From Pseudoteredinibacter isoporae_A (GTDB lineage: Bacteria; Pseudomonadota; Gammaproteobacteria; Pseudomonadales; Cellvibrionaceae), in NCBI RefSeq assembly GCF_040372805.1, contig NZ_BAABWJ010000004.1, positions 124,001-188,000 on the forward strand: 64,000 nucleotides of DNA, given 5' to 3'. The notes under the pieces were generated by a model, which saw only the letters and a program-made list of their open reading frames with translations, did not search any database and was not told the origin of the DNA. Shown here piece after piece: positions 1-8,559 of the stretch; position 1 is the first letter of the stretch; every line of letters starts with the position of its first letter. The position numbers were made by a program, and so were the translations under genes.

Positions 1-210
1 AGATTGAGTGTACTTGGTTTTGTCTTTATCAAATTCGGCCATGTCACGACGCATGATACCAGCGGTATATTTAGCGATGTCCAAGCCAGTTTTAAATTTG
101 TTCTGTGCACGCATGCGAGCAACAGATTCTGGGTTGATAGCACTCCAGGTGTCGCCCATTGTGTCGATGGTCGCAGCGGCAGCCTGAATATCATTTTCGT
201 AAGCGGACAT
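1..210 (-). CDS. aceA: Isocitrate lyase, N-terminal fragment (cut by window edge)
   Basis: Reading the minus strand from the ATG at 208-210 gives 70 residues with no stop, running off the left edge. The translation begins MSAYENDIQAAAATIDTMG and contains SAINPES, RMRAQNKFKTGLDIAKYTAG and a MRRDMAEFDKD stretch, which match the start of Pseudomonas-type isocitrate lyase. The enzyme splits isocitrate into glyoxylate and succinate in the glyoxylate shunt. A GAGGAACG ribosome site lies just ahead of the start. Only the N-terminus is visible, so the catalytic Cys motif cannot be checked. The opposite-strand ORF here is a shadow. Confidence 0.87.
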   Translation of the reverse strand, partial: MSAYENDIQAAAATIDTMGDTWSAINPESVARMRAQNKFKTGLDIAKYTAGIMRRDMAEFDKDKTKYTQS

Positions 211-349
211 GATCGTTCCTCAATATCAGAGTGGAGATTGCTATAGTGCCCAAGCGGGCTGATGAGAGGCCGGCTGTTTCGCAGGAATTACCCTCATCTC
301 GACTATGAGCTTAGTCTATTGCGAGGACTTACATAATTGAAATCGATAC

Positions 350-364
350 TACCAATATTTGGTA
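350..364. promoter_or_regulatory. Perfect palindrome, candidate operator upstream of aceA
   Basis: TACCAA-TAT-TTGGTA is a perfect 6-3-6 inverted repeat in the 272-bp gap between the divergent aceA and sigma-factor genes, about 140 bp from the aceA start. It is a plausible regulator site, but the regulator is unknown. Confidence 0.35.
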
Positions 365-482
365 TTCACCATATGTATGGCTACCGCCGTAATGCCTTGC
401 CAACCGAAATCCCGAGAGAGACGTCTATTGAGAATAGATCAGCATTCCGATGACGCCTGATGAAGCAAGCAGGACTTGACCA

Positions 483-1049
483 TTGAAGCACAGCGACACC
501 ACCAAAGCCCCCAGCCCCGCTCAGATCGAACTCTGGGTACTTGAGGCCCAGGCCGGAGACCAAAAAGCCATTGCGAGGCTCTACCACCAGTTCTCCAGAG
601 CCTTAGAACGCTACGCTCTGCTGCAGTGCCAAAACAGAGATATGGCGATAGACGCATGTCAGGACAGCTGGGAACGCTGCTGCCATAAACTCAAACAGCT
701 CAAAGACCCCAGTGCCTTTCGAGCCTGGCTGTTCAGAAACGTCCGTAACCGTATCACTGACTTGGCCAGGAAGAGTCTGGCGGAAGAGAACCGGAAAACC
801 CAGCTGGAAGCCGAATCCGGTCAATCTGAGGAATTCGGCAGCCAAAACGATCAAACAGGGGAACATTTGCAGCTCTGGAAAGCCATCAATGCCCTTCCCC
901 AGCAAGAGCGGCAATGTGTCTATCTCTTTTATCAGGAGGAATTCAGCATTCGGGAAATTGCCCTGACATTGGGGGTAACCGACGGCACGGTTAAATCCCA
1001 GTTGAGCCGCGCCCGAACCCATTTACGCAAAACCATCAATCAAATTTAA
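483..1049 (+). CDS. ECF-type RNA polymerase sigma factor
   Basis: 188 residues. The region-2 helix set is near residues 25-95 (ARLYHQFSRALERYALL; DPSAFRAWLFRNVRNRITDL) and the region-4 helix-turn-helix is near 135-185 (LPQQERQCVYLFYQEEFSI; LGVTDGTVKSQLSRARTHLR). This is the sigma-70 family layout of group-IV (ECF) factors, which lack regions 1 and 3. The start is TTG: an in-frame stop at 477-479 excludes any earlier start, and AGGA lies eight or so bases before the TTG. The gene sits 14 bp ahead of a DUF6768-type membrane protein and is probably co-transcribed with it, so that protein may modulate the factor. Target promoters cannot be told from the sequence. Confidence 0.85.
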   Translation: MKHSDTTKAPSPAQIELWVLEAQAGDQKAIARLYHQFSRALERYALLQCQNRDMAIDACQDSWERCCHKLKQLKDPSAFRAWLFRNVRNRITDLARKSLAEENRKTQLEAESGQSEEFGSQNDQTGEHLQLWKAINALPQQERQCVYLFYQEEFSIREIALTLGVTDGTVKSQLSRARTHLRKTINQI

Positions 1050-1063
1050 ACGAGGATTTACAC

Positions 1064-1462
1064 ATGGATATCGACAAAAAATTGCGTGAACAACTCAACA
1101 AAGAGAGTGAAGAACTCGATAGCTTGCTGCGGGCAGATCGCGGCTTATTTGGTCGCATCATTGACAGTTATCACAGCAGCATGAGCTTTTGGATTATGTA
1201 CAGTCTGTTTTTCGCGACACTGATCGGCGTAGCATTCTGCTTTTGCGCTTACCAGTTTTTTAATGCGGGCGACATCAAAGATATGCTGTTTTGGGCCACC
1301 TTAAGCCTGGCCTGCATGATTGTGATGGCGCCACTGAAATTGTGGCTACTCAATGAAAGTGGTCGTCAGGCCGTCCTGCGGGAAATTAAACGCCTGGAAC
1401 TTCGAAATGAGCAGAAACTCGCTGCGATTGAACACATGTTACAAAACAAAAACAGCGAGTAA
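1064..1462 (+). CDS. DUF6768-like membrane protein, partner of the ECF sigma factor
   Basis: 132 residues. An acidic and basic cytoplasmic N-terminus (about 1-40) is followed by two hydrophobic segments (about 43-68 and 76-95) and a charged helical tail containing AVLREIKRLELRNEQ. The overall plan and the REIKRLELR tail resemble DUF6768 proteins, which I recall being encoded beside ECF sigma factors. The gene follows the sigma gene by 14 bp with a GAGGA ribosome site. A role as membrane-bound modulator of the factor is inferred only from position; no zinc-binding anti-sigma motif is visible. Confidence 0.65.
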   Translation: MDIDKKLREQLNKESEELDSLLRADRGLFGRIIDSYHSSMSFWIMYSLFFATLIGVAFCFCAYQFFNAGDIKDMLFWATLSLACMIVMAPLKLWLLNESGRQAVLREIKRLELRNEQKLAAIEHMLQNKNSE

Positions 1463-1484
1463 GCTGGGTCAAGATTTTATTGGA

Positions 1485-2183
1485 TTAACGGCGCCACAGA
1501 CAGTCTTCCCCGAGACTGTCCAACTTCTGTTCATGCAATTGCATTTCTTCAGCGCTTGCCGCAACAACGCGTAATGTTGGTCGCGACGTATCAAGCCGGC
1601 GAATGGCAGAACTTTGCGCACCGCCACCACTGTCTTCCGTTTCCGAACCCAATGACAACATGGTTTGGCCACCCGTCATCATCAGGTAAACATCCGCCAA
1701 AATCTCGGAATCAAGCAATGCGCCGTGCAGCACTCGACCGGAATTATCCACGTCGTAACGCTTACACAAGGCATCCAGAGAATTTCGTTGCCCAGGGTGT
1801 TTATCTCGAGCCATCACCAGAGTGTCAATGACCGAACAGTGGTCATAAACCTTACCGTGCCCCTGTCCCAGTAAAGCAAACTCATGATCAATAAAGCCGA
1901 CATCAAAGGGCGCGTTGTGAATGATCAGTTCAGCGCCACGAATAAACTCCAGAAAGCTATCAGCAACATGAGAGAAAACCGGTTTATCTTCGAGAAACTC
2001 ATTGGTAATACCGTGAACTTCAATCGCTTCGTCTTCGACAATGCGTTGCGGGTTGATGTACTCATGGTAGTGCCGGCCGGTTAACTTTCGGTTAACCAGC
2101 TCCACACAACCAATTTCGATAATGCGGTGCCCTGATTTCGGATCAATACCTGTCGTTTCAGTATCGAGCACAATTTGACGCAT
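1485..2183 (-). CDS. dnaQ: DNA polymerase III epsilon subunit (3'-5' proofreading exonuclease)
   Basis: 232 residues, close to the E. coli length. It provides the 3'-5' proofreading activity of the replicative polymerase. DEDDh exonuclease motifs are intact: ExoI LDTETTGIDP at the N-terminus, ExoII IIHNAPFDVGFIDHE and ExoIII HGALLDSEILADVYL. The C-terminal tail after about residue 180 is the segment that binds the polymerase alpha subunit. AAGAAGG precedes the ATG. It follows rnhA on the same strand by 45 bp, whereas in E. coli the two genes are adjacent but divergent. Confidence 0.95.
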   Translation of the reverse strand: MRQIVLDTETTGIDPKSGHRIIEIGCVELVNRKLTGRHYHEYINPQRIVEDEAIEVHGITNEFLEDKPVFSHVADSFLEFIRGAELIIHNAPFDVGFIDHEFALLGQGHGKVYDHCSVIDTLVMARDKHPGQRNSLDALCKRYDVDNSGRVLHGALLDSEILADVYLMMTGGQTMLSLGSETEDSGGGAQSSAIRRLDTSRPTLRVVAASAEEMQLHEQKLDSLGEDCLWRR

Positions 2184-2228
2184 ATAAAACCTTCTTAATA
2201 ATCTCTAATTTTTTGTCGGATATCGAAT

Positions 2229-2669
2229 TTACTTAGGAATGCCCTGATTCGCTAAGGCATCAGCGATCTCATTTTCACGATGACCGCTATGCCCTTTTAC
2301 CCAGCGCCACTCTAGGTCGTGCCGTTGACTTTCTTCGTCCAATAGCTTCCAAAGATCGGCGTTTTTCACTGGCTGCTTGGCCGCGGTTTTCCAACCGTTT
2401 TTCTTCCAATTGAACATCCACTGAGTAATGCCCTGCCGGACATACTGGGAGTCGGTGGTTAAGACAACCTGACAAGATTGCTTCAAAGCCTTTAGGGCTT
2501 CAATCGCCGCCATCAGCTCCATTCTATTATTGGTGGTTTCCCTTTCTCCACCACAAAGGCTTTTCTCTTTATCACCGTAACGTAATAAGGCCCCCCAACC
2601 GCCCGGACCAGGATTGCCCTTACAGGCGCCATCGGTAAAAATTTCAACTGTTTTCAATATTTGATTCAA
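2229..2669 (-). CDS. rnhA: Ribonuclease HI
   Basis: 146 residues. It degrades the RNA strand of RNA-DNA hybrids (R-loops, primers). The catalytic carboxylates are visible in EIFTDGACKGNPGPGGWG (Asp), NNRMELMAAIEAL (Glu), LTTDSQYVRQGI (Asp) and NEIADALAN (Asp), with the HSGH loop before the last. The start appears to be TTG at 2669; a second TTG four codons in is equally compatible with the E. coli N-terminus, and no ATG is available upstream of the first catalytic Asp. It lies between dnaQ and a methyltransferase gene on the same strand. Confidence 0.95.
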   Translation of the reverse strand: MNQILKTVEIFTDGACKGNPGPGGWGALLRYGDKEKSLCGGERETTNNRMELMAAIEALKALKQSCQVVLTTDSQYVRQGITQWMFNWKKNGWKTAAKQPVKNADLWKLLDEESQRHDLEWRWVKGHSGHRENEIADALANQGIPK

Positions 2670-2727
2670 GGATACAACTCTTATAAGACTAACAATAACA
2701 AAAGATACAGACCTGAGACCTTAGCCA

Positions 2728-3615
2728 CTACTTATGAGCGGGAGCATCAGGCTTTGAATTTTTAACGACCAACTTAGGTCCGCTTCTCTTCGCCTGACGA
2801 CCAATGGCGGTGCTCGCAAACTGCTCAGCAGCTTTTTGCTTCTGCCAACGGGGTTTAATGGCATTCATCGCAAACACATCATTCCTAGCCAGCAGCGTAT
2901 AGGAAGCCCCCCAGTTCAAGCCCCCCAACTTTTTACCGGCGTTTTCCATCCAGCGACTGCCATTAAGCACCGCCTTGTTCGATACCGGCAAACGATAAAA
3001 ATGCGGAATTAACTGTAAAGGCTGCAACCCTAATAGCTGAAGCCAATCACGACTGGCTCGCGCTGTTAACAAACGACGGCGCCACAGCTGGCTGGATTGA
3101 CTAAAACGTGCCAGATTCGAGAAAAGACCGTAGGCACTCAGTGGATTGAAACTGGTTATGATCAAATGGCCGTGATCAATCAATACGCGTTGAGCTTCAC
3201 GCAAGAGCTCATGGGGATTGGAGGAAAACTCCAAACAGTGGTGCAGCAATAAAACATCGACAGAATCGGTGGCCATGGGCAGACGACTACCATCAAAAGG
3301 CAATGGCGATAAACCACTGGCACTCATATCTTCAGAAAACCTGTTATCAAGCGCATCAAGCTGGATCAACTGAATTTTGTGATTGATTCGGCTTTCACCG
3401 GAAAAATCAAACTGCCGAAGATGGCTGAAAGAACCGAGATGATAACCGAAACGATAACGTAAAAGCTCATCAATACTCGTCTTCTCTTCTTCCAAAATCG
3501 CCTGCCCCAAAGGACTATCCGCCCAAGCGGCCATATCCTCAGCCAGAGCATTTGGCGAAAGCGGCACACTGGCGCGCTGATGTAACCATTGACGGCATTG
3601 TTGTACAAGACTCAC
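2728..3615 (-). CDS. Class I SAM-dependent methyltransferase (YafS-like)
   Basis: 295 residues starting at GTG with AAAGGG ahead of it. The core fold is partly recognisable: an acidic strand end in LIQLDALDNRF, LPMATDSVDVLLLHHCLEF (motif IV/post-I region) and a REAQRVLIDHGHLIITSFNP strand typical of the Methyltransf_11 group. The N-terminal glycine motif I is weak. The position between gloB and rnhA-dnaQ matches yafS in enterobacteria. The substrate is unknown. The basic C-terminal tail (KRSGPKLVVKNSK) is probably unstructured. Confidence 0.7.
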   Translation of the reverse strand: MSLVQQCRQWLHQRASVPLSPNALAEDMAAWADSPLGQAILEEEKTSIDELLRYRFGYHLGSFSHLRQFDFSGESRINHKIQLIQLDALDNRFSEDMSASGLSPLPFDGSRLPMATDSVDVLLLHHCLEFSSNPHELLREAQRVLIDHGHLIITSFNPLSAYGLFSNLARFSQSSQLWRRRLLTARASRDWLQLLGLQPLQLIPHFYRLPVSNKAVLNGSRWMENAGKKLGGLNWGASYTLLARNDVFAMNAIKPRWQKQKAAEQFASTAIGRQAKRSGPKLVVKNSKPDAPAHK

Positions 3616-3779
3616 AATAAAGCCCTTTACTTAAGATTGAGGGTCGACAGTTGGGCCCAGGGAATTAACGGCGCCCCAAAAGCGTCGAAATACTATAACA
3701 GAAAATAGCACAAACTTGATGGGAGCCTGCGTTACATCGCTTTCCCGCAAGACCTGATAGCAGAGGAGTTCGCACCGCC

Positions 3780-4553
3780 ATGGCCTATAAAATCAGCCCC
3801 ATTGCCGCCTTTGATGACAACTATATTTGGCTGATCGACAATGGCCAGATCGCCGCGGTTGTTGACCCTGGTGATGCTAAGGTTGTTCTTGATCGCTTAA
3901 GCGAGCGAGAGCTGGAATTGACCGCCATCATTAACACTCATCACCATTATGACCACACAGGCGGAATTGCAGAGCTATGTGAAAGCTTTCCGAACTGCAC
4001 CGTATACGGCCCCAGCAGTCAGGTTCTCAGCCAACACCCCTGCCAGCAAGATGATGAAGTCGAGATTCTGCCGGGCCTGACGTTTAAAGTCATGGAAGTT
4101 CCTGGTCACACCCTTGACCATATTGCGTTCTACTCCAATGAACTCAGTCCCTCCGTGCTCTTCTGCGGAGACACCCTGTTTGCAGGTGGGTGTGGGCGCA
4201 TGTTCGAGGGCAATCCAGAGCAGATGCAGGGCTCATTGGAAAGATTGGGCTCCCTGCCGGGGGCAACCTTGGTCTACTGTGCCCATGAATACACATTAGG
4301 TAATCTCAATTTCGCACTTGCCGTGGAACCTGGGAATCAGGATTTAGTCCAACGCATGGAGGACACCAAAGCGCTTCGTGAGAAATCAGAAGCCACGGTC
4401 CCCTCTGAATTGGCAACCGAACGTGCGACCAATCCTTTTATGCGCTGTCGGGAGGCTGATGTTCAGAAGGCCGCCAGCCAGCGAGCCAAAAATATCGTCT
4501 CCAATCCAGCGGAAACCTTCGCGGTTTTGCGCAAGTGGAAGGATAATTTCTAA
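3780..4553 (+). CDS. gloB: Hydroxyacylglutathione hydrolase (glyoxalase II)
   Basis: 257 residues, typical length. It hydrolyses S-D-lactoylglutathione to D-lactate and glutathione, the second step of methylglyoxal detoxification. The metallo-beta-lactamase binuclear zinc site is complete: THHHYDHTGG, then EVPGHTLDH, the bridging Asp in FCGDTLFAGGCGRMFEG, and YCAHEYTLGNL. The glutathione-binding C-terminal domain ends with NPFMRC and a VLRKWKDNF tail as in the family. GAGGAG lies 11 bases before the ATG. It is divergent from the methyltransferase gene. Confidence 0.96.
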   Translation: MAYKISPIAAFDDNYIWLIDNGQIAAVVDPGDAKVVLDRLSERELELTAIINTHHHYDHTGGIAELCESFPNCTVYGPSSQVLSQHPCQQDDEVEILPGLTFKVMEVPGHTLDHIAFYSNELSPSVLFCGDTLFAGGCGRMFEGNPEQMQGSLERLGSLPGATLVYCAHEYTLGNLNFALAVEPGNQDLVQRMEDTKALREKSEATVPSELATERATNPFMRCREADVQKAASQRAKNIVSNPAETFAVLRKWKDNF

Positions 4554-4687
4554 CACTTTCAGGCTTGAAAGCCAGGGCTGTTGCTTTCCCCCTTGGGCGA
4601 ATTGACCCGAGGGCATGGGCGCTCTAGAATCGGCGCCTATTTCGATAATAAAAACTTATTAATTCTGACCATTAGTTGTACTGCCCT

Positions 4688-6271
4688 ATGCTTAGATCGC
4701 TTTCACTTTCCGGCTTGCTGTTACTGCTAGCTGGCTGCGGACAGCTTGTCCAAAAACCCAGCTCGACGGTTCAAGATCAGACGGTGCCAAGTCAAGCGGA
4801 AACGGTCGCCGAGACTACGCAAACCGAGGCCTCGGAAGACGCCAACTCGGAAGACGCCAGCACGGCGGCGAATGAAACGATCACAGAAGAGCCGCTTGTT
4901 GAGGTTGATCTCTGGCAGCACATCAGGGACGGCTACCGTCTCAGCCACATCGATCATAGTCGCATTGAAAAGCAAAAGAACTGGTACGGTCGCCATCCGA
5001 ACTATATGAACCGCATCAGTAAGCGGGCTCGTCCTTACCTCTACTACATAGTCAACGAACTCAAGCGCCGCGACATGCCCATGGAGCTGGCCTTACTGCC
5101 CATTGTTGAAAGCGCCTACGATCCCTTTGCCTATTCCCATGGCCGAGCCTCTGGGCTGTGGCAGTTTACGCCACCCACGGCAAAGGATTTCGGCCTGCAT
5201 AAAAACTGGTGGTACGACGGACGCCGAGACATTGAGGCCTCGACTCAGGCCGCCCTGGATTATCTAGAAAAGCTGCAGAAACGCTTCAAAGGCGACTGGT
5301 TGCTGGCCCTGGCGGCATATAACGCCGGCGGCGGAACCGTAAACAAGGCCATAAAACGCAACAAACGCAAAGGCAAGGCCGCCGACTTCTGGTCCCTGAA
5401 ATTACCCAAAGAAACCCAAATCTACGTACCACGACTGCTGGGATTGTCCAAACTAGTGGCCAAGCCCGAAAAAGCCGGCATTGAACTGGTCAGCATTCCT
5501 GACGAACCTTTCTACCGCCGCTTTGATCTCGATTATCAGCTCGATCTGGCGCAAGCCGCACAGCTCGCCGAGCTTCCAATGGATGAGTTTTACCTCTTGA
5601 ACCCCGCCTACAATCGCTGGGCAACCACACCCGATGGTCCTCAACATATTCTCATCCCGATCGCGCAAGCTGACCTATTTGCCAGTGGCCTGGAAAATCT
5701 CGACCAATCCGAACGTGTGGGCTGGAAACGATATGAAGTAAAAGCTGGCGATACCCTTGGAAAAATTGCTCGCCAACATAAGCTGAATGTCAAAGAGTTG
5801 AAACGTATTAATCAGCTTTCAAATAACACGATCAAACTGGGTCAGGCCCTGTTTATCCCCACGGCCAGCAAACCCGGGCAACATTACACCTTCAGTCTGA
5901 ACGAGCGTGTAGCGCGTACTCAGGGTCGAGCCCAGGCACAGCGCTATAAGGTTAGAAGCGGTGACAGCTTGTGGAGCATCAGCCGTCGATTTGGCGTGAA
6001 TTATGAAGACATTGCGCGCTGGAACAAGCTCAGCGTTAACGGCACTCTCAAACTCGGACAGAAACTGCTGATCTACCCTAAGCAAGCCCGTTACGCCCAA
6101 GGCAAACAACGTATTTCCTATAAGGTAAAAAAAGGTGATTCCATCGCGAGAATCGCTCGAAAATTCGGGACCAGCATCAAATCCATTGTGCGCAGCAATG
6201 GCCTGAACCCCAAGGCCTATTTGCAACCGGGTCAGGCCTTGACCGTGCTTGTTGACCCGCGTCGAGGCTAG
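4688..6271 (+). CDS. mltD: Membrane-bound lytic murein transglycosylase D with three LysM repeats
   Basis: 527 residues from the ATG at 4688; a TTG four codons upstream is possible but unneeded. A lipoprotein signal with lipobox LLAGC (Cys about 17) predicts outer-membrane anchoring. An acidic Ser/Thr linker follows, then the Slt-type catalytic domain, with the catalytic Glu in LLPIVESAYDPFAYSHGRA and the GLWQFTPPTAKDFGL and AAYNAGGGTV motifs. Three C-terminal LysM peptidoglycan-binding repeats begin at YEVKAGDTLGKIA, YKVRSGDSLWSIS and YKVKKGDSIARIA. It cleaves glycan strands to 1,6-anhydro products. It lies downstream of gloB, an order also found in E. coli and Pseudomonas. Confidence 0.94.
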   Translation: MLRSLSLSGLLLLLAGCGQLVQKPSSTVQDQTVPSQAETVAETTQTEASEDANSEDASTAANETITEEPLVEVDLWQHIRDGYRLSHIDHSRIEKQKNWYGRHPNYMNRISKRARPYLYYIVNELKRRDMPMELALLPIVESAYDPFAYSHGRASGLWQFTPPTAKDFGLHKNWWYDGRRDIEASTQAALDYLEKLQKRFKGDWLLALAAYNAGGGTVNKAIKRNKRKGKAADFWSLKLPKETQIYVPRLLGLSKLVAKPEKAGIELVSIPDEPFYRRFDLDYQLDLAQAAQLAELPMDEFYLLNPAYNRWATTPDGPQHILIPIAQADLFASGLENLDQSERVGWKRYEVKAGDTLGKIARQHKLNVKELKRINQLSNNTIKLGQALFIPTASKPGQHYTFSLNERVARTQGRAQAQRYKVRSGDSLWSISRRFGVNYEDIARWNKLSVNGTLKLGQKLLIYPKQARYAQGKQRISYKVKKGDSIARIARKFGTSIKSIVRSNGLNPKAYLQPGQALTVLVDPRRG

Positions 6272-6877
6272 TCAGTCCCCTTCCAGAAATCGCCGAGCGG
6301 CTTCTTCATATTGAGAGGAACGCTCGGCAATCGCATCAAAATCGTAGAAACGACGATACTTCTCCAATAGAGACTGACGCAAGCGCCCCGCTAACTCAGC
6401 ATCCGCATCAAACAATCGATCAAAATCGATTTCATACATTTGCAGACACACACAATCCTTCACATAGTGCAGACCACGTAGAGCCGACAGTCTGGCCACG
6501 GGCACCATGATGGCACCATGCAAACTGCTCTGGTGTTCAAGCAGGGTTTTAGTCGCCGCAACAAAGCGATTAGTGTCATTATCCAATCGCGCGAGAAGCG
6601 GTAAATCCTGGGATTTGTCAGGGTCGTAGTAAAGGTAGAAGTCACTTGCCCTCAAATAGGCTTCATCAACAATGAACGTCAGGTTGCCCAGGGGTCGAAC
6701 TCTGGGCAAGTGCCCCGTAGCACTGCCTTCACGCAGCTCAAAGTTCATCAGCAAACGTCCAGATTTCCCCGTATGCAGGGCATGAGCCTTTTCAACCGCC
6801 AGACAAAGCATTTTGAAATGCTGCTGATCCAGAGGCATATCACTGAGAGGCTTTGGCTCAGCTGGCAAATGATTCAT
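6272..6877 (-). CDS. Conserved-looking protein of unknown function
   Basis: 201 residues, soluble, no signal peptide or membrane helix. I do not recognise the family. Features: a central FIVDEAYLRASDFYLYYDP stretch, a moderately acidic composition and a C-terminal helix-rich region (LAGRLRQSLLEKYRRFYDF). The stop codon abuts the mltD stop directly, so the two are convergent with no gap. An upstream 239-bp gap separates it from the divergent TolC-family gene. Codon use looks like that of neighbours, so I take it as a real gene. Confidence 0.6.
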   Translation of the reverse strand: MNHLPAEPKPLSDMPLDQQHFKMLCLAVEKAHALHTGKSGRLLMNFELREGSATGHLPRVRPLGNLTFIVDEAYLRASDFYLYYDPDKSQDLPLLARLDNDTNRFVAATKTLLEHQSSLHGAIMVPVARLSALRGLHYVKDCVCLQMYEIDFDRLFDADAELAGRLRQSLLEKYRRFYDFDAIAERSSQYEEAARRFLEGD

Positions 6878-7042
6878 TGTTCTCTATCCTTCGCAAATCG
6901 GACGGTCTAATTATTATAGCGGTTATATAAAGAAGGAATATCCCCAAATTAATACAGATCTAATACTATTTGTGTAGGATTTTTGACGCTTTACGACCGT
7001 CTACTCCAAGATTCGTGCTAATTGACTGTTTTCCTTCCTAAT

Positions 7043-7058
7043 TGTGACATAATTCACA
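7043..7058. promoter_or_regulatory. Perfect CRP/Vfr-type binding palindrome
   Basis: TGTGA-CATAAT-TCACA matches the CRP consensus half-sites exactly with the required 6-bp spacer. It is centred about 66 bp before the ATG of the TolC-family gene and in the gap it shares with the divergent gene at 6272-6877. Regulation by a CRP/Vfr homologue is inferred. Confidence 0.6.
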
Positions 7059-7116
7059 GATATGGTGTTAGAATAGTCTCATCACAAACAATACCAAAGG
7101 AAGAAGGTTACGGATC

Positions 7117-8403
7117 ATGAAAGTTAAGCATCTTGTTGGGATGATTGGCTTAGGGGTTGCAACATCGCTGAGCGCCACGATTCAAGCTCAGACATTGCAG
7201 GAAGCCATTCGAACCTCTATTAACTCTCATCCAGAAGTCAGCGCTGCGAAACATGAAGTGCTTGCCAGGGAACAGGAAATCAAAGGCGCCCGCGCCGGCT
7301 ACCTTCCAACGGTTGATGTCGCCGCCGGATTTGGCCGCGAAGAAACCAAATCTCCCACGACCGGCCAGCGTGAAGTCGACCTAGATCGCAAGGAAACTTC
7401 AATATCTGCTCGCCAACTCGTATTTGATGGTTTTGCTACCCGATCCGAGGTTCGCCGCCAGGAAGCTCGCACCGAGAGCGCTCGCCACGAACTGAGTACC
7501 ACAGAAGAGAACATCGCCCTCCGGACTTCTGAGGTATATCTGTCTATCTTGACCCAGGCCGACTTACTGAAGCTTGCTGAAGCCTCTCTTCAGGAGCACA
7601 AAAGCATTTACGATCAGATGACTCTGCGCAATCAATCAGGCGTTGGTAGCCGGGCCGATCTGGATCAGATTGCCGCTCGACTGGCACTTGCCGAAAGTAA
7701 TGTCGTTGTGGCCCAGGCAAACTTGATGGATGCCGTCACCAACTACTATCGCGTTACTGGCGTTATGCCCGAAGTTGACGCCCTGAGCATGCCCAGCAAT
7801 GGTATTGACTTACCTGCTAATCTGGAAGATGCCATCGAGCTTGCCTTGCAAAGCCACCCCACCTTGAAAACGGCCAATGCGGATATTGATGCAACCGTTG
7901 CTCAAGCTGAAGCGGCCAAGTCCCCTTTCTGGCCGGATCTGCGCCTGGAAGCAGACGCCAGCTGGAATGAAGACACTGGCGGCGTTGTAGGTGAAGATGA
8001 GCGCCAGATCATTGCTTTGCGCATGCGTTACAACCTGTATCGTGGTGGCGCCGACAAAGCCCGTCGCAAGCAAACCCAGTATCTCTTGGAGGAATCCAAA
8101 GACGTTCGTAATAACACCAGCCGACAAGTTGTAGAGGGCTTGCGGTTGTCATGGACTGCCTTTGAGTCCATCTCTTCTCAACTGCAATACCTGCAGGCTC
8201 ATGTGGATGCTGCACAGGCCACAAAGGAAGCGTATATCAACCAATTTAATATTGGTCGACGCACCCTGCTGGACCTGCTGAACACCGAGAATGAAGTGGT
8301 TGATGCCAAGCGAAATCTGATTCGCGCCAGCTACAACCAGAAACTGGCGGAGTATCGCATCTACAACTCAATGGGACTTCTGCTACAAAAGCTGTCGATT
8401 TAA
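7117..8403 (+). CDS. tolC: TolC-family outer-membrane efflux/type I secretion channel
   Basis: 428 residues with a cleavable signal peptide (about 1-24, ending TIQAQ). It has the two-fold OEP repeat of the TolC family: TLQEAIRTSINSHPEVSAA begins the first half and LEDAIELALQSHPTLKTA begins the second, each followed by long alpha-hairpins. Strand motifs include ARQLVFDGFATRSEV and RYNLYRGGADKARR. The C-terminus (INQFNIGRRTLLDLLNTENE) is characteristic. Such trimers form the outer-membrane exit duct for tripartite pumps or type I secretion; AggA/LapE-type secretion channels are the closest style I recognise. No inner-membrane partner is adjacent. The symbol is given for the family only. Confidence 0.85.
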   Translation: MKVKHLVGMIGLGVATSLSATIQAQTLQEAIRTSINSHPEVSAAKHEVLAREQEIKGARAGYLPTVDVAAGFGREETKSPTTGQREVDLDRKETSISARQLVFDGFATRSEVRRQEARTESARHELSTTEENIALRTSEVYLSILTQADLLKLAEASLQEHKSIYDQMTLRNQSGVGSRADLDQIAARLALAESNVVVAQANLMDAVTNYYRVTGVMPEVDALSMPSNGIDLPANLEDAIELALQSHPTLKTANADIDATVAQAEAAKSPFWPDLRLEADASWNEDTGGVVGEDERQIIALRMRYNLYRGGADKARRKQTQYLLEESKDVRNNTSRQVVEGLRLSWTAFESISSQLQYLQAHVDAAQATKEAYINQFNIGRRTLLDLLNTENEVVDAKRNLIRASYNQKLAEYRIYNSMGLLLQKLSI

Positions 8404-8424
8404 GATCGAACACGCCCATCACCC

Positions 8425-8454
8425 AAAAAGGCCGGATGTTCTCCGGCCTTTTTT
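8425..8454 (+). terminator. Rho-independent terminator after the TolC-family gene
   Basis: AAGGCCGGA and TCCGGCCTT form a 9-bp stem with a TGTTC loop, preceded by A's and followed by a T run, 22 bp after the stop codon. Confidence 0.9.
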
Positions 8455-8559
8455 GTGCCCCTCTTTCCCTCGTCAGGCCTGACAACCACAGAGTTCCCCA
8501 CACCTGTTGCAAGCTTTATCAGCTCGCAATCAGCTTTAATGCTTGCTTTTTAAAAAACA

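Noticed and set aside
4..246. 80-codon plus-strand ORF at the left edge
   Set aside because: It is the antisense of the isocitrate lyase gene, whose minus-strand translation is clearly recognisable.
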